NCBI GenBank assembly: GCA_964494505.1
Contig: CAZBRO010000002.1
Span: 248,001 to 312,000 of the forward strand
Direction of reading: 5' to 3'
Source: CAIYRG01 sp964494505
GTDB taxonomy: Bacteria; Pseudomonadota; Alphaproteobacteria; Micropepsales; Micropepsaceae
DNA length: 64,000 bases
The notes beneath the pieces are model-generated. The model was not told the DNA's origin, searched no databases, and was given only the letters and a program-made list of their open reading frames with translations. A program made the translations under genes and the position numbers. Shown here piece by piece: positions 15,441 to 24,208 of this stretch; position 1 is the stretch's first letter; every line of letters begins with the position of its first letter.

Positions 15441-18152
15441 TCAACCGCTGTTGCGCAATCCCGCCGAAACGCCGTTGATCGACATGTGGATGCCGTGCAG
15501 CGTCTCCGCGTCGTCCTTTCCCGCCCGCCGCCTGCGGAGAAGGTCAAGCTGCAACAGGTTGAGCGCGTCGATGTAAGGGAGCCGCAGGCGAATCGATTCG
15601 GCGAGCGTCGGATTGTGTTCCAGCAGAGACTTCTGTCCGGTCAGCGAAAGCACTGTCTCTACCGTGATCTTGCATTCGGCTTGGATGCGTTCGAACACGC
15701 GTTCCGCCAAAGCCTTGTCCTCGACCAGATCGGCATAGCGCCGCGCGATGTCGAGATTGGTCTTGGCCAGCACCATCTCCAGATTCGAGACCAGGGTGCG
15801 GAAGAATCGGGACTGCGCATAAAGCGCGGTCAGCTGCTCCCCGCGTCCCATCTCGCGCATCTTCGCCGCTGCAGTGCCGAAGCCGTACCAGCCGGGCAGC
15901 ATGGCGCGGGCTTGCGACCAGCTGAACACCCAGGGAATGGCGCGCAAATCCTCGATGCGGGTTGAGTTGGTGCGCGAGGCGGGGCGGCTCCCGATCTTGA
16001 GGTTGGATATTTCGGGAAGGGGAGTCGATTGGCGGAAATAGATGTCGAAACCCGGCGTCTCGTAGACGAGGGCGCGATAGGCCCGGTAAGCATCCGCGCT
16101 GAAGGCGGCAAAACAATCCGCGAGCGCTCCGTCGGCCGCATCGGTTTCGGGATCGACGTCTGCAAGCAGGGTGGCCGTCAGCATGCGCTCGAGCGTGCGA
16201 CGCCCCACATCGGGATGACCATATTTGCTGGCGACCACTTCGCCCTGCTCGGTGACGCGGATACCGCCTTCGACAGCGCCCATGGGCAACGCGCGGGTGG
16301 CCTCGAAGCTCGGGCCGCCGCCGCGCCCGACAGTGCCGCCCCGTCCGTGGAAGAAGCGCGTGCGGATGCCACGCGATTTCGAGAGTGCGATCAGCCGCGT
16401 AATGCCGGCGCGGATTTCCCAATTCGAGGTGACATAGCCGCCGTCCTTGTTGCTGTCGGAGTAGCCGATCATCACCTCCTGAAGATCGTCCTGGCCAGCC
16501 ACGATGCTGCGCGCCAGCGGCAGGTTGAAATAGGCCTCCATCACGCCTGTGCTCGCGTGCAGATCCTCGATGGTCTCGAACAGCGGAATGATGCGCAGGG
16601 CCGCAGACGGCCGGCTGCCCGGCGTGAACAGGCCCGCTTCCTTCAGGAGGATCGCAACCTCGAGCAGGTCTGAAACGCTCTTGGCCATCGAAATCACGTA
16701 ATTTTCGACGGCGCTTTTTCCGAACTGCCGGCGCAGGCGCGCGGCCATGTCGACGATTTCGAGTTCTTTCGTGGTCTCTTCGGAATAGGTGCGATAGGGC
16801 GTTCGCAGGAGGCGCGGATTGCTGAGCTCCCGCACCAGGAGTTCGACACGATCGGATTCCGCCAATTCGGCATACGATTCGGTCACCGCGGCTTCCCGCA
16901 GCAATTCGGCCACGGTGCGCTCGTGGACGGCGGAGTTCTGCCTCAAATCCATGACCGCGAGATGGAAGCCGAAGCTCATCACCGCCTCGCGCAATTCGGC
17001 CAGACGTCCATCGGCCAGATCGGCGCTGCCGTTTTGCGACAGCGAATCCGCGACCACGGTCAGATCGGCGGCCAATTCGGCGGCGTCCTCGTAGCGCTTC
17101 TCCTCGCGCCGCGGGGCTCGCGCGGGGCCGCGCCCGAGCAGGTGCAAACGGGTCGCCGCCAGCCGGGCATAGCAATAGGACAGCGCCTGCCGGTAAGGCT
17201 CGTCCGCCTTGTGAGCCGAAATATGCGGATTGTTCTGCGCCAGCGCCGTCAGGGCCTTGCTCACCGGCGCGAGGTCGTCGGAAAGCGATAGCTCCGCACC
17301 AAGCTGGTAGAGTTGCTCCAGGAGATGATCGAGGGTGATTTCGGCGAGGCGCCGAACCGAATATTCCAGCGTCGCCGCAGTCACGAAGGGGTTGCCGTCG
17401 CGGTCGCCGCCCACCCAGGAACCGACGCGGAGCGCGGGCGGTAAAGGACCGTGCAGCCCGAACATGGTGGCAACCTCATGCTTCACCACGGGCAATTGCG
17501 AGATGAGGGTGGACGCCATGATCGAGGCGGCATAATCGATCTCATCGGTGACGGGGATGCGTTCGGGACGCAGCATCCGCGTCTGCCACAGCGTGCGGAT
17601 TTCCCGCTTGAGGTGGGTTTCGATTCCGGCTCGCTTCGCCTTGTTGGCGGCATAGTGGTGAAAGGCGGGCAGAAGATCGGCGATGGCCGATTCGCGATCG
17701 ATGACGCTCTTGCGGCGGACCTCTGTCGGGTGCGCCGTAATGACGGGCATGATCGTAGCGCCGCTGAGATAGGTGTGGACGCGTCCCGCCGTGATCTCGG
17801 GATGGGCTTTGAGCCGCTCCAGCGTTCCGTGGTCTTCGCTTTCGGCCTTGCAGCGCGCCAGATAATCGTCGGCGAGATTGGCGAGCTGCGAGAAAATCGC
17901 GAAAGCGCGAATGAGGATCGTAAGGTCGCGATTGGAAAGGTGGCTCAATTGCCGCATCAGGCTGACCGCGGAGCGCCCTTCGCGGTGCTCGTGGACGACG
18001 TGGCGCCTGAGGTCCTCGACGCGATCGAAGGCGGCCTGTCCGTGCTGTTCGCGAATAACGTCACCGAGCAGACGCCCGAGCATGCGCAGCATTTCACGGC
18101 TGGCGCTGCTCGTAGGCTCCGCCGATACAAGAGAAAGACGCCGTTCGGCCAT
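15441..18152 (-). CDS. ppc: Phosphoenolpyruvate carboxylase
   Basis: 903 aa, ATG at 18152 with GAGG upstream. Carboxylates PEP to oxaloacetate to refill the TCA cycle. Family landmarks: ITAHPTEVRRKS (catalytic His), VGSWVGGDRDGNPFV, GYSDSNKDGGYVTSNW, FHGRGGTVGRGGGP (essential glycine loop), IPWVFSWSQARAMLPGWYG and the C-terminal SINGVSAGLRNSG with the conserved end Gly used in allosteric inhibition. Length is typical of bacterial PEPC. A 17-bp perfect palindrome lies 33-49 bp upstream of the start, over the predicted promoter. Confidence 0.97.
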   Translation of the reverse strand: MAERRLSLVSAEPTSSASREMLRMLGRLLGDVIREQHGQAAFDRVEDLRRHVVHEHREGRSAVSLMRQLSHLSNRDLTILIRAFAIFSQLANLADDYLARCKAESEDHGTLERLKAHPEITAGRVHTYLSGATIMPVITAHPTEVRRKSVIDRESAIADLLPAFHHYAANKAKRAGIETHLKREIRTLWQTRMLRPERIPVTDEIDYAASIMASTLISQLPVVKHEVATMFGLHGPLPPALRVGSWVGGDRDGNPFVTAATLEYSVRRLAEITLDHLLEQLYQLGAELSLSDDLAPVSKALTALAQNNPHISAHKADEPYRQALSYCYARLAATRLHLLGRGPARAPRREEKRYEDAAELAADLTVVADSLSQNGSADLADGRLAELREAVMSFGFHLAVMDLRQNSAVHERTVAELLREAAVTESYAELAESDRVELLVRELSNPRLLRTPYRTYSEETTKELEIVDMAARLRRQFGKSAVENYVISMAKSVSDLLEVAILLKEAGLFTPGSRPSAALRIIPLFETIEDLHASTGVMEAYFNLPLARSIVAGQDDLQEVMIGYSDSNKDGGYVTSNWEIRAGITRLIALSKSRGIRTRFFHGRGGTVGRGGGPSFEATRALPMGAVEGGIRVTEQGEVVASKYGHPDVGRRTLERMLTATLLADVDPETDAADGALADCFAAFSADAYRAYRALVYETPGFDIYFRQSTPLPEISNLKIGSRPASRTNSTRIEDLRAIPWVFSWSQARAMLPGWYGFGTAAAKMREMGRGEQLTALYAQSRFFRTLVSNLEMVLAKTNLDIARRYADLVEDKALAERVFERIQAECKITVETVLSLTGQKSLLEHNPTLAESIRLRLPYIDALNLLQLDLLRRRRAGKDDAETLHGIHMSINGVSAGLRNSG

Positions 18153-18183
18153 GGAGGTTGCCTCTAGGAAACCGCGCAGGCTT

Positions 18184-18213
18184 TATATTGCGGCGCAATA
18201 TCGTCTTTCGCAA
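18184..18213 (-). promoter_or_regulatory. Predicted ppc promoter
   Basis: On the minus strand, TTGCGA (18208-18213) and AATATA (18184-18189) are spaced by 18 bp, about 32 bp upstream of the ppc ATG. It overlaps the palindrome at 18185-18201. The choice of -10 register is uncertain. Confidence 0.4.
18185..18201. promoter_or_regulatory. Perfect 17-bp palindrome upstream of ppc
   Basis: ATATTGCGGCGCAATAT has two 8-base arms around one central G. It covers the -10/spacer of the predicted ppc promoter, so a dimeric repressor would be well placed. No T-run follows, which argues against a terminator. The binding protein is unknown. Confidence 0.5.
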
Positions 18214-18314
18214 CGCACAATCACGCCTGTGCTCCTGAAAAAACGCGCAAGCAGCAAGAACGGTGCGATCAGCCGCTTGGGCGACCGCCCCAGAAAATGC
18301 AAAGCCGCTTTCGC

Positions 18315-19739
18315 CTAGGCCGCGGTACCACCCACGGTCAGTCCGTCGATGCGGAGAGTCGGCTGGCCAACGCCCACCGGTACGCTCTGGCCGCTTTTGC
18401 CGCAGGTGCCGATGCCGGTGTCGAGCTTCATGTCGTTGCCGATCATGGAGACCTGCTGCATGGCTTCGGGGCCATTGCCTATCAGGGTCGCGCCCTTGAT
18501 GGGCACGCCCACTTTGCCGTCCTCGATGCGGTAGGCCTCGGTGCAGGAGAACACGAACTTGCCGTTCGTGATGTCCACTTGGCCGCCGCCGAACTGTACC
18601 GCATAGATGCCGTTCTTCACTGATGCCAGGATTTCCTCCGGTGTCCTGTCGCCTCCGAGCATGTAGGTGTTGGTCATCCGTGGCATCACAGGGCTTGCGA
18701 ATGATTCGCGCCGTCCATTTCCGGTGGGCGCGACACCCATGAGGCGGGCATTCATGCGGTCCTGCATGAAGCCCTTGAGGATGCCGTCTTCGATCAGGAC
18801 GTTCCGCGAGGAAGGCGTGCCTTCGTCGTCGATGGTGAGCGAGCCGCGGCGCTCCGGAATCGTGCCGTCGTCCACGACGGTGACGCCGGGCGAGGCAACC
18901 CGTTGTCCGAGCAGCCCGGAAAAAGCCGAGGTCTTCTTGCGGTTGAAATCGCCCTCCAAACCATGGCCCACCGCTTCATGCAGCAGGATGCCAGGCCAGC
19001 CCGGCCCCAGCACGACTGTCATCTCACCCGCAGGCGCCGGCACCGATCGCAAATTCACCAGCGCGCTCCGGAGCGCCTCGTCCACGCCCGCCCGCCAATA
19101 GTCCTCCGCGATGTAGTCGGTGTAAGCCCGCCTGCCGCCGCCGCCGTAATAACCCGTTTCCTGGCGGCCGTTTTCCTCGACCACCACCGAAATGGAGAGC
19201 CGGACCAACGGCCGCACGTCGCGGAATACCTCGCCCCCGGGGCGCATGATCTCGACGGCCTGCCACTCGCCGGCCAGGGAGCACGAAACTTGCTTCACCC
19301 GAGGGTCGAGCTTTCTCGCATAAGCGTCGATCTCGCCCATCAGCTTCACCTTGACATTGAAACCCGCCGAATCGAGCGGGCTCTCGTCGGTGTAAAGGTG
19401 GATATTTGTCCGCGCAGGTGCGCCGGAGAGTTCGCCCGAATGGCCGAGCTTGACGACGCTGACGGCATCGGCCGCCCGTGCGATGGCTGCCTCCGAAAGC
19501 TCCGAGGCGTGGGCGTAACCGGTGGCTTCTCCGGCCACCGCCCGAAGGCCAAACCCCTGTGTGGTGTCGTAGGTGGCTGCTTTCAGACGCCCGTCGTCGA
19601 AGGCAAAGCTCTCGGTTTGGCGGTACTCCAGGAACAATTCGCCGTCATCGGCACCGTGCAGCGTCTTGTCGACGAGGTCCTGAACGCGGCGTCTTTCCAT
19701 GCCGGTCTGGGTGAAAAACAGGTCTTCGTGGCTGGTCAT
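18315..19739 (-). CDS. tldD: Zinc metalloprotease TldD
   Basis: 474 aa, ATG at 19739. Catalytic half of the TldD/TldE cytoplasmic peptidase that trims unfolded peptides and matures some RiPPs. The zinc site is clear: LLHEAVGHGLEGDF (HExxxH) at about residues 254-267. Other marks are GLRAVAGEATGYAHAS, FSGLLGQRVASPGVTVVDDG, and the C-terminal MIGNDMKLDTGIGTCGKSGQ with the conserved cysteine region. Its partner pmbA is at the window's left edge, about 18 kb away, so subunit synthesis is not operon-coupled. Divergent from ctaC across a 254-bp gap. Confidence 0.95.
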   Translation of the reverse strand: MTSHEDLFFTQTGMERRRVQDLVDKTLHGADDGELFLEYRQTESFAFDDGRLKAATYDTTQGFGLRAVAGEATGYAHASELSEAAIARAADAVSVVKLGHSGELSGAPARTNIHLYTDESPLDSAGFNVKVKLMGEIDAYARKLDPRVKQVSCSLAGEWQAVEIMRPGGEVFRDVRPLVRLSISVVVEENGRQETGYYGGGGRRAYTDYIAEDYWRAGVDEALRSALVNLRSVPAPAGEMTVVLGPGWPGILLHEAVGHGLEGDFNRKKTSAFSGLLGQRVASPGVTVVDDGTIPERRGSLTIDDEGTPSSRNVLIEDGILKGFMQDRMNARLMGVAPTGNGRRESFASPVMPRMTNTYMLGGDRTPEEILASVKNGIYAVQFGGGQVDITNGKFVFSCTEAYRIEDGKVGVPIKGATLIGNGPEAMQQVSMIGNDMKLDTGIGTCGKSGQSVPVGVGQPTLRIDGLTVGGTAA

Positions 19740-19993
19740 GGTTTCTTCTCTCCGCGTACGCAGGCCCGAGGCGGCCTATCCTCTCTCTCATATAGGCGGG
19801 CGCGGCCTTTCCGTCACGCTGGCCGAGAAAGACAATCGACGGGGCCAATAAGGGCGTATAAGGCCCCTGCGTGGCATCAGGTCGCAATGACTCATGTTTC
19901 ATACACCGCCTAAATCCTGCCGCGAATCCTAAAAGACGCCGGGATGGGGAGGAGAACCCCGTTGCCGGCTTCACGAACATAGAGGGCCCCCAC

Positions 19994-20857
19994 ATGCGAA
20001 AGCTCGTCCGAAAGCTCGGCTGGTTTTCAGCTTTCCTCGGCACCGCGTTTTCAGGGTTGGCGACGCTGCCAGCCTTGGCCGCGGAACAGGTTACGGGTCA
20101 GCCCTATGCCTGGCAGCTCGGCCTGCAGGCCGCGGGCGATGAACGCATGCGCGACATCATCGGGCTGCACACATTCGTGCTCTACATCATCACCGCGGTC
20201 TGCCTGTTCGTGCTGGGGCTGCTCGTCTACATCATGCTGCGCTTCAACGCGAAGGCGAACCCGACGCCTTCGGCCACCACGCACAACACCATTCTGGAAG
20301 TCCTATGGACGGTGGTGCCGGTGATCATCCTGGTGGCGATCGCGATCCCTTCGTTCCGCCTGCTCTATTTCGAAGACGTGATCCCGCCTTCGGACATGAC
20401 CGTGAAGGCCATCGGCAAGCAATGGTTCTGGACCTACGAATATCCCGACAATGGCAACTTCACCTTCGACGCGCTGATCACGCCAGATCGCCGCTCCCAG
20501 CCGGTGCAGGCCGACGGCCCGCCGCGCCTTTTGGGCACCAACAATCATGTCGTGGTGCCGGTGGGCAAAACCGTGCGCATCCTTACGACGGGCGCGGATG
20601 TCATCCATTCGTGGGCCATTCCGGCGTTCGGCGTGAAGATCGACGCCGTGCCGGGCCGCATCAACCAGACCTGGTTCAAGGCGGACAAGGAAGGCATGTA
20701 TTACGGGGAGTGCTCCGAGCTTTGCGGAGCCCGTCACGCCTTCATGCCCATCACCGTCGAAGTGGTGAGCCAGGAGAAGTTCGACCAATGGGTCGCTGAC
20801 GCAAAAACCAAATTCGCCGCAGTCGGCGCGCCCACGCGCGTCGCCGCAGAACACTGA
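19994..20857 (+). CDS. ctaC: Cytochrome c oxidase subunit II
   Basis: 287 aa from the ATG at 19994. A frame from 19871 exists but the signal peptide (about 1-30, ending LPALAAE) begins here. Subunit II accepts electrons from cytochrome c through the dinuclear CuA centre. Two membrane helices (about 55-80 and 95-120) are followed by a periplasmic cupredoxin domain with QWFWTYEYP, HSWAIPAFGVKIDAVPGR and the CuA ligand loop GECSELCGARHAFMP (two Cys, His, Met). No fused cytochrome c domain, so this is the plain aa3 type. First gene of the oxidase cluster, 15 bp ahead of ctaD. Confidence 0.96.
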   Translation: MRKLVRKLGWFSAFLGTAFSGLATLPALAAEQVTGQPYAWQLGLQAAGDERMRDIIGLHTFVLYIITAVCLFVLGLLVYIMLRFNAKANPTPSATTHNTILEVLWTVVPVIILVAIAIPSFRLLYFEDVIPPSDMTVKAIGKQWFWTYEYPDNGNFTFDALITPDRRSQPVQADGPPRLLGTNNHVVVPVGKTVRILTTGADVIHSWAIPAFGVKIDAVPGRINQTWFKADKEGMYYGECSELCGARHAFMPITVEVVSQEKFDQWVADAKTKFAAVGAPTRVAAEH

Positions 20858-20872
20858 CCGGAGGAACGCGCC

Positions 20873-22498
20873 ATGGCAGGGGCACACGACACGCACGCGG
20901 GCCACGAAGCTCACGCACACCATCCGACAGGCTGGCGGCGCTGGGTCTATTCCACGAACCACAAGGACATCGGCACGATGTACCTGGTGTTCGCGATCTG
21001 CGCCGGATTGGTCGGCGGCTTGCTCTCGGTGATGATGCGCGCCGAGCTGATGGAGCCGGGCCTGCAGATCTTCAAGGACCCGCACACCTTCAACGTCTTC
21101 GTCACCGGCCACGGTCTGATCATGGTGTTCTTCATGATCATGCCGGCCATGATCGGAGGCTTCGGGAACTGGTTCACGCCCCTGATGATCGGGGCGCCGG
21201 ACATGGCGTTTCCGCGCATGAACAACATCTCGTTCTGGCTGCTGCCGTTCTCATTCACGCTGCTGGTGCTCTCCATGTTCGTGGAAGGCGATTCCGGCGG
21301 TACGGGCGTGGGCGGCGGCTGGACGATCTACGCGCCGCTCTCGACCTATGGTTCGCCTGGGCCGGCCATGGATCTGGCGATCTTCTCGCTGCACATCGCG
21401 GGCGCTTCGTCGATTCTGGGCGCCATCAACTTCATCACGACCATCTTCAACATGCGCGCACCGGGCATGACGCTGCACAAGATGCCGCTCTTCGTCTGGT
21501 CGATTCTGGTAACGACGTTTCTATTGCTGCTGTCGCTGCCGGTTCTGGCGGGCGCCATCACCATGCTGCTGACCGACCGCCATTTCGGCACCACCTTCTT
21601 CAACCCGGCGGGCGGCGGCGACCCGATCCTGTACCAGCATCTCTTCTGGTTCTTTGGCCATCCGGAAGTTTACATCCTGATCCTTCCGGGCTTCGGCATG
21701 ATCAGCCAGGTGGTTTCGACCTTCTCCAAGAAGCCCGTGTTCGGTTATCTCGGCATGGCATACGCCATGGTTGCGATCGGCTTCATCGGCTTCGTGGTGT
21801 GGGCGCACCACATGTACACGGTGGGCCTTACCGTCGACACCAAGGCCTATTTCGTGTTCGCCACCATGGTGATCGCGGTGCCGACAGGGGTGAAGATATT
21901 CTCCTGGATCGCCACCATGTGGGGAGGCTCGATCAGCTTCCGCACGCCGATGCTGTGGGCGATCGGCTTCATCTTCCTGTTCACGGTCGGCGGCGTCACC
22001 GGCGTCGTGCTGGCCAATGCGGGCGTCGATGTGGTGCTGCAGGACACCTATTACGTGGTGGCGCACTTCCACTACGTGCTGTCGCTGGGTGCGGTCTTCG
22101 CCATCTTCGCGGGCTGGTACTACTGGTTCCCCAAGATCACCGGCTACATGTACAATGAGACGCTCGGGAAGCTGCATTTCTGGACCATGTTCGTGGGCGT
22201 CAACCTGACATTCTTCCCGATGCACTTCGTGGGTCTGGCCGGGATGCCACGGCGCGTTGCGGATTATCCTGACGCCTTTGCGGGCTGGAACTACGTTTCC
22301 TCGGTCGGCTCCTTTATTTCGGCCGTTGGCGTGGTGATCTTCCTGCTCTGCATGGCGGAAGCCATGATGCGCAAGCGGGTCGCGGGCGACAATCCGTGGG
22401 GCGCGGGCGCGACCACGCTGGAATGGACCCTCTCGTCGCCGCCGCCGTTCCACACCTTCAACGACCTGCCGCACATCGCGGACTCCGGTCATCATTGA
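20873..22498 (+). CDS. ctaD: Cytochrome c oxidase subunit I
   Basis: 541 aa, ATG at 20873 with GGAGG upstream. Twelve-helix catalytic subunit holding heme a and the heme a3-CuB site that reduces O2 and pumps protons. Visible: STNHKDIGTMYL near the N-terminus, NVFVTGHGLIMVFFMIMP (heme a His), FWFFGHPEVYILILPGFG (CuB His cross-linked to Tyr), VWAHHMYTVGL (CuB His pair), and DTYYVVAHFHYVLSLG (heme His ligands). A His-rich N-terminal tail (HDTHAGHEAHAHHP) is unusual and may bind metal. Followed closely by ctaB. Confidence 0.97.
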   Translation: MAGAHDTHAGHEAHAHHPTGWRRWVYSTNHKDIGTMYLVFAICAGLVGGLLSVMMRAELMEPGLQIFKDPHTFNVFVTGHGLIMVFFMIMPAMIGGFGNWFTPLMIGAPDMAFPRMNNISFWLLPFSFTLLVLSMFVEGDSGGTGVGGGWTIYAPLSTYGSPGPAMDLAIFSLHIAGASSILGAINFITTIFNMRAPGMTLHKMPLFVWSILVTTFLLLLSLPVLAGAITMLLTDRHFGTTFFNPAGGGDPILYQHLFWFFGHPEVYILILPGFGMISQVVSTFSKKPVFGYLGMAYAMVAIGFIGFVVWAHHMYTVGLTVDTKAYFVFATMVIAVPTGVKIFSWIATMWGGSISFRTPMLWAIGFIFLFTVGGVTGVVLANAGVDVVLQDTYYVVAHFHYVLSLGAVFAIFAGWYYWFPKITGYMYNETLGKLHFWTMFVGVNLTFFPMHFVGLAGMPRRVADYPDAFAGWNYVSSVGSFISAVGVVIFLLCMAEAMMRKRVAGDNPWGAGATTLEWTLSSPPPFHTFNDLPHIADSGHH

Positions 22499-22512
22499 GG
22501 AATGACTGAACA

Positions 22513-23460
22513 GTGACCGCGGTTGTTGAAACACAGGAATCGCTTGCCGTCGCGGAGATGAGCTTCGCGACGGTGGGCGATTATTTCGCGCTGTTGAAGC
22601 CCCGCGTGATGTCGCTTGTGCTGTTCACCGGCGTGGTTGGACTGGTTCTGGCGCCGGGGCATATCGACATCGCGACCGCGCTGACGGCGCTGCTGTGCAT
22701 CGCGGTCGGGGCGGGCGCGTCCGGCGCTCTGAACATGGCCTATGATGCGGATATCGACGCGTTGATGTCCCGCACCAAAGGCCGCCCTGTTCCGCAGGGC
22801 CATGTGACGGCCGGCGAGGCGACGGCGTTTGGGGCCACGCTTTCGGCTGCGGCCATCACGGTGATGGGTCTGTTCGTCAATCTGGTGGCCGCCGCGCTGC
22901 TCGCGTTCACCATCGGATTTTACGTTTTCGTCTACACCATGTGGCTGAAGCGCAAGACGCCCCAGAACATCGTCATCGGCGGGCTTGCGGGCGCGCTTCC
23001 TCCGGCCATCGGCTGGGCGGCCGTCACCGGTTCGCTCGCCGTGACACCGCTGGTGCTGGTCGCGATCATCTTCCTGTGGACGCCGCCGCATTTCTGGGCG
23101 CTGTCGCTTTATCGCGCGGAGGATTACGCGCGGGCACGTGTGCCGATGCTTCCCGTGGTCAAGGGCAAGCCCGAAACCCGCCGTCAGATCGTGATCTATA
23201 CGCTGCTGGTGGTGGCGACCGGCTTTGCGCCGGTTCTGCTGGGCTTTGCCGGACCGTTATATCTCGCGGCAAACGCCCTCGTTGGCCTCTTGTTCGTCGC
23301 GCAGAGCATCCGCGTGGCGGCTGAGCGCGATACGGTGCGCGAGCCCGAAGCCCGGCGCCTGTTCGGCATATCCATTCTGTACCTGTTCGCGCTTTTCGCA
23401 GCCCTTCTGGTGGAGCAGGCGGCGGGATTGGCGCAAGTCCCGCTTCTGGTCTTGGGATGA
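22513..23460 (+). CDS. ctaB: Protoheme IX farnesyltransferase (heme O synthase)
   Basis: 315 aa from the GTG at 22513, with GAGGA 13 bases upstream; no ATG is available before residue 16. Inner-membrane UbiA-superfamily enzyme that adds a farnesyl group to heme b, making heme O on the way to heme A. Motifs: LLKPRVMSLVLFTG, NMAYDADIDALMSRTKGRP (first Asp motif), and LYRAEDYARARVPMLP (second). It shares a 4-nt overlap (ATGA) with the next small gene. The following heme A synthase (ctaA) is not in this window. Confidence 0.95.
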   Translation: MTAVVETQESLAVAEMSFATVGDYFALLKPRVMSLVLFTGVVGLVLAPGHIDIATALTALLCIAVGAGASGALNMAYDADIDALMSRTKGRPVPQGHVTAGEATAFGATLSAAAITVMGLFVNLVAAALLAFTIGFYVFVYTMWLKRKTPQNIVIGGLAGALPPAIGWAAVTGSLAVTPLVLVAIIFLWTPPHFWALSLYRAEDYARARVPMLPVVKGKPETRRQIVIYTLLVVATGFAPVLLGFAGPLYLAANALVGLLFVAQSIRVAAERDTVREPEARRLFGISILYLFALFAALLVEQAAGLAQVPLLVLG

Positions 23461-23600
23461 ACGGCGATGACGAAACAAGAGCCCGTTTCGAACGCGCCCG
23501 CCGAATGCGTAATTACGCTATCGCGGGTCTGCTCCTGTTTCTTGTCGTGCTGTTCTTCGTCATGACCATCGTGCGGCTGGGCGGACATGTGGCGGATTAG
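23457..23600 (+). CDS. CoxF-like small oxidase-cluster membrane protein
   Basis: 47 aa, found by reading from the ATG at 23457, which overlaps the ctaB stop by 4 nt; the TAG is at 23598-23600. The N-terminal half is charged (DDETRARFERARRMRN) and the rest is a single membrane helix (YAIAGLLLFLVVLFFVMTIV) ending in RLGGHVAD. Its place between ctaB and ctaG and the single-helix layout match the tiny CoxF/cytochrome oxidase protein of other alphaproteobacterial clusters. Possibly helps assembly; the role is not proven. Confidence 0.82.
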   Translation: MNGDDETRARFERARRMRNYAIAGLLLFLVVLFFVMTIVRLGGHVAD

Positions 23601-23609
23601 AGCAAGGGC

Positions 23610-24188
23610 ATGAAGGTCACGCGCAACTCTTGGGTTTTCGCCTCCTGTGCCGCGGTCGTCATCGGCATGGTTGGGGCGTCCTATGCTGCGGTGCCCCTCT
23701 ATTACCTGTTCTGCCGCACGACCGGTTACGGCGGCACGCCTCAGCGTGCGAGTTCCGCCCCGGACACCGTCAGCGACCGCGTGATGTCCGTGCGTTTCGA
23801 CACCAATGTCGACCCGGCGCTCCCCTGGACCTTCCAGCCGGAACAGCGCTCCGTCACAGTGAAGGTCGGAGAGAATAAACTCGTTTATTTCCGCGCCGTG
23901 AACCGGTCCGATCACGCCATCCTCGGCCACGCAACATTCAACGTCGCGCCCGACGACAGCGCCCGCTATTTCGATAAGATCCAATGCTTCTGCTTCACCG
24001 AGCAGCGGCTGGAGGCCGGCGAATCCGTCGAAATGCCGGTTTCCTTCTTCGTCTCGCCTGCAATTCTCAAGGATCGCGACGAAGATTCGGTTTCTGAAAT
24101 CACGCTGTCCTATACCTTCTATCCCGCAACCGATCAGAAGGCGGATGCCAAGACCGCGTCCGTTCCGAAGAAGGGTTCGGGGGGCTGA
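23610..24188 (+). CDS. ctaG: Cytochrome c oxidase assembly protein CtaG (Cox11)
   Basis: 192 aa, ATG at 23610. Membrane-anchored copper chaperone that supplies CuB of subunit I. One N-terminal helix (about 9-27) leads to YYLFCRTTGYGGTPQ and a periplasmic immunoglobulin-like domain. The copper-binding CFCF appears in YFDKIQCFCFTEQRL, and there is the typical MPVSFFVSPAI. Sits between the CoxF-like gene and ctaE in the conserved order. Confidence 0.95.
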   Translation: MKVTRNSWVFASCAAVVIGMVGASYAAVPLYYLFCRTTGYGGTPQRASSAPDTVSDRVMSVRFDTNVDPALPWTFQPEQRSVTVKVGENKLVYFRAVNRSDHAILGHATFNVAPDDSARYFDKIQCFCFTEQRLEAGESVEMPVSFFVSPAILKDRDEDSVSEITLSYTFYPATDQKADAKTASVPKKGSGG

Positions 24189-24208
24189 CCCTTCGAAAGG
24201 CGAACACC

